This document shows, one piece after another, positions 59,901 to 64,000 of a DNA stretch of 64,000 nt; position 1 is the first letter of the stretch; each line of letters starts with the position of its first letter. Location of the stretch: positions 26,139,001 to 26,203,000 of the forward strand of contig CATNEN010000038.1 of NCBI GenBank assembly GCA_950097015.1, written 5' to 3'. A program made the position numbers and the translations under genes. This DNA is from Macrostomum hystrix (lineage: Eukaryota; Platyhelminthes; Macrostomidae). The notes below the pieces were generated by a model. That model saw nothing but the letters and a program-made list of their open reading frames with translations. It searched no databases and was not told the origin of the DNA.

Positions 59901-60409
59901 TTCGTTAATCCATTTCAATCCCTTCGTTAATCCATTTCAATCCCTTCGTTAATCCATTTCTATCCCTTCCTTAATCCATCTCAACCTCTTCGTTAATCCA
60001 TTTCAATCCCTTCGTTAATTCATTTCAATACATTCGTTAATCCATCTTTATCCCTTCGTTAATCCATCAGAATCCCTTGTTTAAATCCGTTTTCTCAATC
60101 GCCAATCAAATGGCAATCGAAACCAAAAGCCTGACCTCGTCTCTCGTGAGCACAGACCGTCGATGCTGCTCATTTCCAGGATCTTCGCAGTTGTCTCCAG
60201 CAGCAGCTGACAGCATCGAGCCGGCCCTCGAGCGAGTCCGACCGCCGCCTCGGGCCTGCCTTCGAATCTCCGGCCCGTGGAAGCTCACCAAGGATTTGAG
60301 CTCTTCACGTTTGAACACAGTTTCGTGATCGGCGCCAAGCAGGCAGTCGAGCAACTTGGCGATTGGGTAAGCGATAGGTGACATCACGGCCATGCACACG
60401 TACACAATG
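56906..60409 (-). CDS. DUF21/CBS-pair (CNNM-type) Mg2+ transporter, 3' part
   Basis: Partial gene; 5' exons lie beyond 64000. Exons in minus order: 60409-60136, 58321-57979, 57255-56906, joined in phase (0, then 1+2). The first visible exon holds the end of the DUF21 membrane domain ([16 protein letters not shown]) and the linker ending in VLTRDE. The second continues [10 protein letters not shown], then CBS1 with [17 protein letters not shown] and [10 protein letters not shown], and the start of CBS2 ([13 protein letters not shown]). The third has HMAVVLSNQ, then [13 protein letters not shown], and a tail with ERTPLLM. CNNM-type proteins export or regulate magnesium at membranes, with the CBS pair sensing Mg-ATP. 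The CBS core looks closer to the plant/protist DUF21 subfamily than to vertebrate CNNM1-4; that is a judgement from motif memory. The last four residues, SSSP, and the stop overlap a minisatellite. Confidence 0.88.
57256..57978. other. DUF21 gene intron with an irregular TTTCYGGGTTT motif
   Basis: No regular array, but TTTCTGGGTT and TTTCCGGGTT recur roughly every 40-60 bp between about 57530 and 57830. Possibly a very old, decayed tandem repeat. Similar TTTCCGG motifs reappear at 58890-59025 in the next intron. Confidence 0.5.
59028..60082. repeat. 22-bp minisatellite in the DUF21 gene intron
   Basis: About 48 units of core CCCTTCGTTAATCCATTTCA with CATTAATCC, CGTTTTTCC and CGTTATTCC variants. 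It ends about 50 bp from the exon donor at 60135. Confidence 0.95.
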
Positions 60410-60480
60410 CTGCGGGTGAGGATCGAGGCGATCGATTTGAGAAATCAACTGAGCACTTTTTGTGAAAAATTGACTGTCTA

Positions 60481-63400
60481 TTTATGTCACTTTAATATTA
60501 TTTCAGTCATTATAATATTATTTCAGCCACTCTAATCCTATTTCAGTCACCCTAATCTGATTTCAGTCACTACAATCTGATTTCAGTCACTACAATCTGA
60601 TTTCAGTCACTACAATCTGATTTCAGTCACTACAATCTGATTTCAGTCACTACAATCTGATTTCAGTCACTACAATCTGATTTCAGTCACTACAATCTGA
60701 TTTCAGTCACTACAATCTGATTTCAGTCAGTACAATCTTATTTCAGTCAGTACAATCTTATTTCAGTCACCCTAATCTTATTTCAGTCAGTACAGTCTTA
60801 TTTCAGTCAGTACAGTCTTATTTCAGTCAGTACAATCTTATTTCAGTCAGTACAGTCTGATTTCAGTCACTACAATCTTATTTCAGTCAGTACAGTCTTA
60901 TTTCAGTCAGTACAATCTTATTTCAGTCAGTACAATCTTATTTCAGTCAGTACAATCTTATTTCAGTCACCCTAATCTTATTTCAGTCAGTACAGTCTTA
61001 TTTCAGTCAGTACAGTCTTATTTCAGTCAGTACAATCTTATTTCAGTCAGTACAGTCTGATTTCAGTCACTACAATCTTATTTCAGTCAGTACAGTCTTA
61101 TTTCAGTCAGTACAATCTTATTTCGGTCACTACAATCTTATTTCAGTCAGTACAGTCTTATTTCAGTCAGTACAGTCTTATTTCAGTCAGTACAATCTTA
61201 TTTCAGTCAGTACAATCTTTTTCAGTCAGAACAATCTTATTTCAGTCAGTACAGTCTTATTTCAGTCAGTACAGTCTTATTTCAGTCAGAACAGTCTTAT
61301 TTCAGTCAGTACAATCTTATTTCAGTCAGTACAATCTTATTTCAGTCAGTACAGTCTTATTTCAGTCAGTACAATCTTATTTCAGTCAGTACAATCTTAT
61401 TTCAGCCAGTACAGTCTTATTTCAGTCAGTACAATCTTATTTCAGCCAGTACAGTCTTATTTCAGTCAGTACAGTCTTATTTCAGTCAGTACAGTCTTAT
61501 TTCAGTCACTACAATCTTATTTCAGTCAGTACAGTCTTATTTCAGTCAGTACAATCTTATTTCAGTCAGTACAATCTTATTTCAGCCAGTACAGTCTTAT
61601 TTCAGTCAGTACAATCTTATTTCAGCCAGTACAGTCTTATTTCAGTCAGTACAGTCTTATTTCAGTCAGTACAGTCTTATTTCAGTCACTACAATCTTAT
61701 TTCAGTCAGTACAGTCTTATTTCAGTCAGTACAATCTTATTTCAGTCAGTACAATCTTATTTCAGTCAGTACAATCTTTTTCAGTCAGAACAATCTTATT
61801 TCAGTCAGTACAGTCTTATTTCAGTCAGTACAGTCTTATTTCAGTCAGAACAGTCTTATTTCAGTCAGTACAATCTTATTTCAGTCAGTACAATCTTATT
61901 TCAGTCAGTACAGTCTTATTTCAGTCAGTACAGTCTTATTTCAGTCAGTACAATCTTATTTCAGTCAGTACAATCTTATTTCAGCCAGTACAGTCTTATT
62001 TCAGTCAGTACAATCTTATTTCAGCCAGTACAGTCTTATTTCAGTCAGTACAGTCTTATTTCAGTCAGTACAGTCTTATTTCAGTCACTACAATCTTATT
62101 TCAGTCAGTACAGTCTTATTTCAGTCAGTACAATCTTATTTCAGTCAGTACAATCTTATTTCAGCCAGTACAGTCTTATTTCAGTCAGTACAATCTTATT
62201 TCAGCCAGTACAGTCTTATTTCAGTCAGTACAGTCTTATTTCAGTCAGTACAGTCTTATTTCAGTCACTACAATCTTATTTCAGTCAGTACAGTCTTATT
62301 TCAGTCAGTACAGTCTTATTTCAGTCAGTACAATCTTATTTCAGTCAGTACAGTCTGATTTCAGTCACTACAATCTTATTTCAGTCAGTACAGTCTTATT
62401 TCAGTCAGTACAATCTTATTTCAGTCAGTACAATCTTATTTCAGTCAGTACAGTCTTATTTCAGTCAGTACAATCTTATTTCAGTCAGTACAATCTTATT
62501 TCAGCCAGTACAGTCTTATTTCAGTCAGTACAATCTTATTTCAGCCAGTACAGTCTTATTTCAGTCAGTACAGTCTTATTTCAGTCAGTACAGTCTTATT
62601 TCAGTCACTACAATCTTATTTCAGTCAGTACAGTCTTATTTCAGTCAGTACAATCTTATTTCAGTCAGTACAATCTTATTTCAGCCAGTACAGTCTTATT
62701 TCAGTCAGTACAATCTTATTTCAGCCAGTACAGTCTTATTTCAGTCAGTACAGTCTTATTTCAGTCAGTACAGTCTTATTTCAGTCACTACAATCTTATT
62801 TCAGTCAGTACAGTCTTATTTCAGTCAGTACAGTCTTATTTCAGTCAGTACAATCTTATTTCAGTCAGTACAGTCTGATTTCAGTCACTACAATCTTATT
62901 TCAGTCAGTACAGTCTTATTTCAGTCAGTACAATCTTATTTCAGTCAGTACAATCTTATTTCAGTCAGTACAATCTTATTTCAGTCACCCTAATCTTATT
63001 TCAGTCAGTACAGTCTTATTTCAGTCAGTACAGTCTTATTTCAGTCAGTACAATCTTATTTCAGTCAGTACAGTCTGATTTCAGTCAGTACAATCTTATT
63101 TCAGTCAGTACAGTCTTATTTCAGTCAGTACAATCTTATTTCAGTCAGTACAATCTTATTTCAGTCAGTACAATCTTTTTCAGTCAGAACAATCTTATTT
63201 CAGTCAGTACAGTCTTATTTCAGTCAGTACAGTCTTATTTCAGTCAGAACAGTCTTATTTCAGTCAGTACAATCTTATTTCAGTCAGTACAATCTTATTT
63301 CAGTCAGTACAGTCTTATTTCAGTCAGTACAATCTTATTTCAGTCAGTACAATCTTATTTCAGTCAGTACAATCTTATTTCAGTCACCCTAATCTTATTT

Positions 63401-64000
63401 CAGTCAGTACAGTCTTATTTCAGTCAGTACAGTCTTATTTCAGTCAGTACAATCTTATTTCAGTCAGTACAGTCTGATTTCAGTCACTACAATCTTATTT
63501 CAGTCAGTACAGTCTTATTTCAGTCAGTACAATCTTATTTCAGTCAGTACAATCTTATTTCAGTCAGTACAATCTTTTTCAGTCAGAACAATCTTATTTC
63601 AGTCAGTACAGTCTTATTTCAGTCAGTACAGTCTTATTTCAGTCAGAACAGTCTTATTTCAGTCAGTACAATCTTATTTCAGTCAGTACAATCTTATTTC
63701 AGTCAGTACAGTCTTATTTCAGTCAGTACAATCTTATTTCAGTCAGTACAATCTTATTTCAGCCAGTACAGTCTTATTTCAGTCAGTACAATCTTATTTC
63801 AGCCAGTACAGTCTTATTTCAGTCAGTACAGTCTTATTTCAGTCAGTACAGTCTTATTTCAGTCACTACAATCTTATTTCAGTCAGTACAGTCTTATTTC
63901 AGTCAGTACAATCTTATTTCAGTCAGTACAATCTTATTTCAGTCAGTACAATCTTTTTCAGTCAGAACAATCTTATTTCAGTCAGTACAGTCTTATTTCA
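60481..64000. repeat. 20-bp minisatellite filling the DUF21 gene intron, continuing past the window
   Basis: About 175 units of TTTCAGTCAGTACAATCTTA with CACTACAATCTGA, CAGTACAGTCTTA, CCAGTACAGT and CACCCTAATC variants. A rare deletion variant (AATCTTTTTCAG followed by AGAACAATC) recurs at about 61214, 61773, 63172, 63571 and 63950, marking higher-order duplications. It begins about 70 bp upstream of the exon at 60409. Confidence 0.97.

Noticed and set aside
782-64000. CRISPR arrays
   Set aside because: Units are contiguous or near-contiguous tandem repeats without unique spacers, in an intron-bearing animal genome.

Overview
This window is metazoan nuclear DNA, almost certainly from an invertebrate. 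A free-living flatworm or another lophotrochozoan with a repeat-swollen genome fits best, but that placement is inference. The grounds are intron-bearing orthologues of animal genes (PTF1A with its RBPJ-interaction motifs, the ciliary BBSome subunit TTC8/BBS8, PLEKHD1), a multicopy neuropeptide-type precursor, a BEL/Pao retrotransposon remnant and a tRNA-derived SINE. Nothing prokaryotic is present. Gene models were built by hand from splice consensus plus reading-phase continuity.

Layout: 1-780 unique; 782-9041 a huge pyrimidine-rich tandem array; 9510-12633 a two-exon ptf1a-like bHLH gene (+) whose intron holds two minisatellites; 12736-17066 three more arrays; about 17443-18949 a thioredoxin-fold gene (+) with an array in its intron; 19351-19929 a SINE flanked by a 14-bp target-site duplication; 20861-22111 a secreted precursor with 50 tandem S/A-P-F-W-K-K-R units (+); 22912-24455 an array; 24738-31367 TTC8 (-), six exons, with arrays in four of five introns; 33096-35657 a single-exon LRR membrane protein (-); about 36630-38984 a rearranged BEL/Pao fragment; 39661-48307 a run of unrelated arrays; 49071-53190 PLEKHD1 (-), ten exons; 53191-55893 unique; 55894-56916 two arrays running into the stop codon of a DUF21/CBS (CNNM-type) transporter gene (-), whose exons lie at 56906-60409 and whose 5' end is beyond the window; 60481-64000 a 20-bp array in that gene's intron.

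The genes do not form a pathway. The unifying theme is minisatellite expansion. At least 25 distinct arrays occupy very roughly half of the window. Introns above about 500 bp are mostly filled by an array, leaving some 10-130 bp at each splice site, while every intron below about 330 bp is array-free. One 16-bp family recurs at four separate loci in both orientations, three of them inside introns. Two arrays touch coding sequence: the precursor's peptide units, and the end of the DUF21 gene, where the stop codon lies inside a repeat unit. Most very long open frames here are stop-free repeats, not genes.
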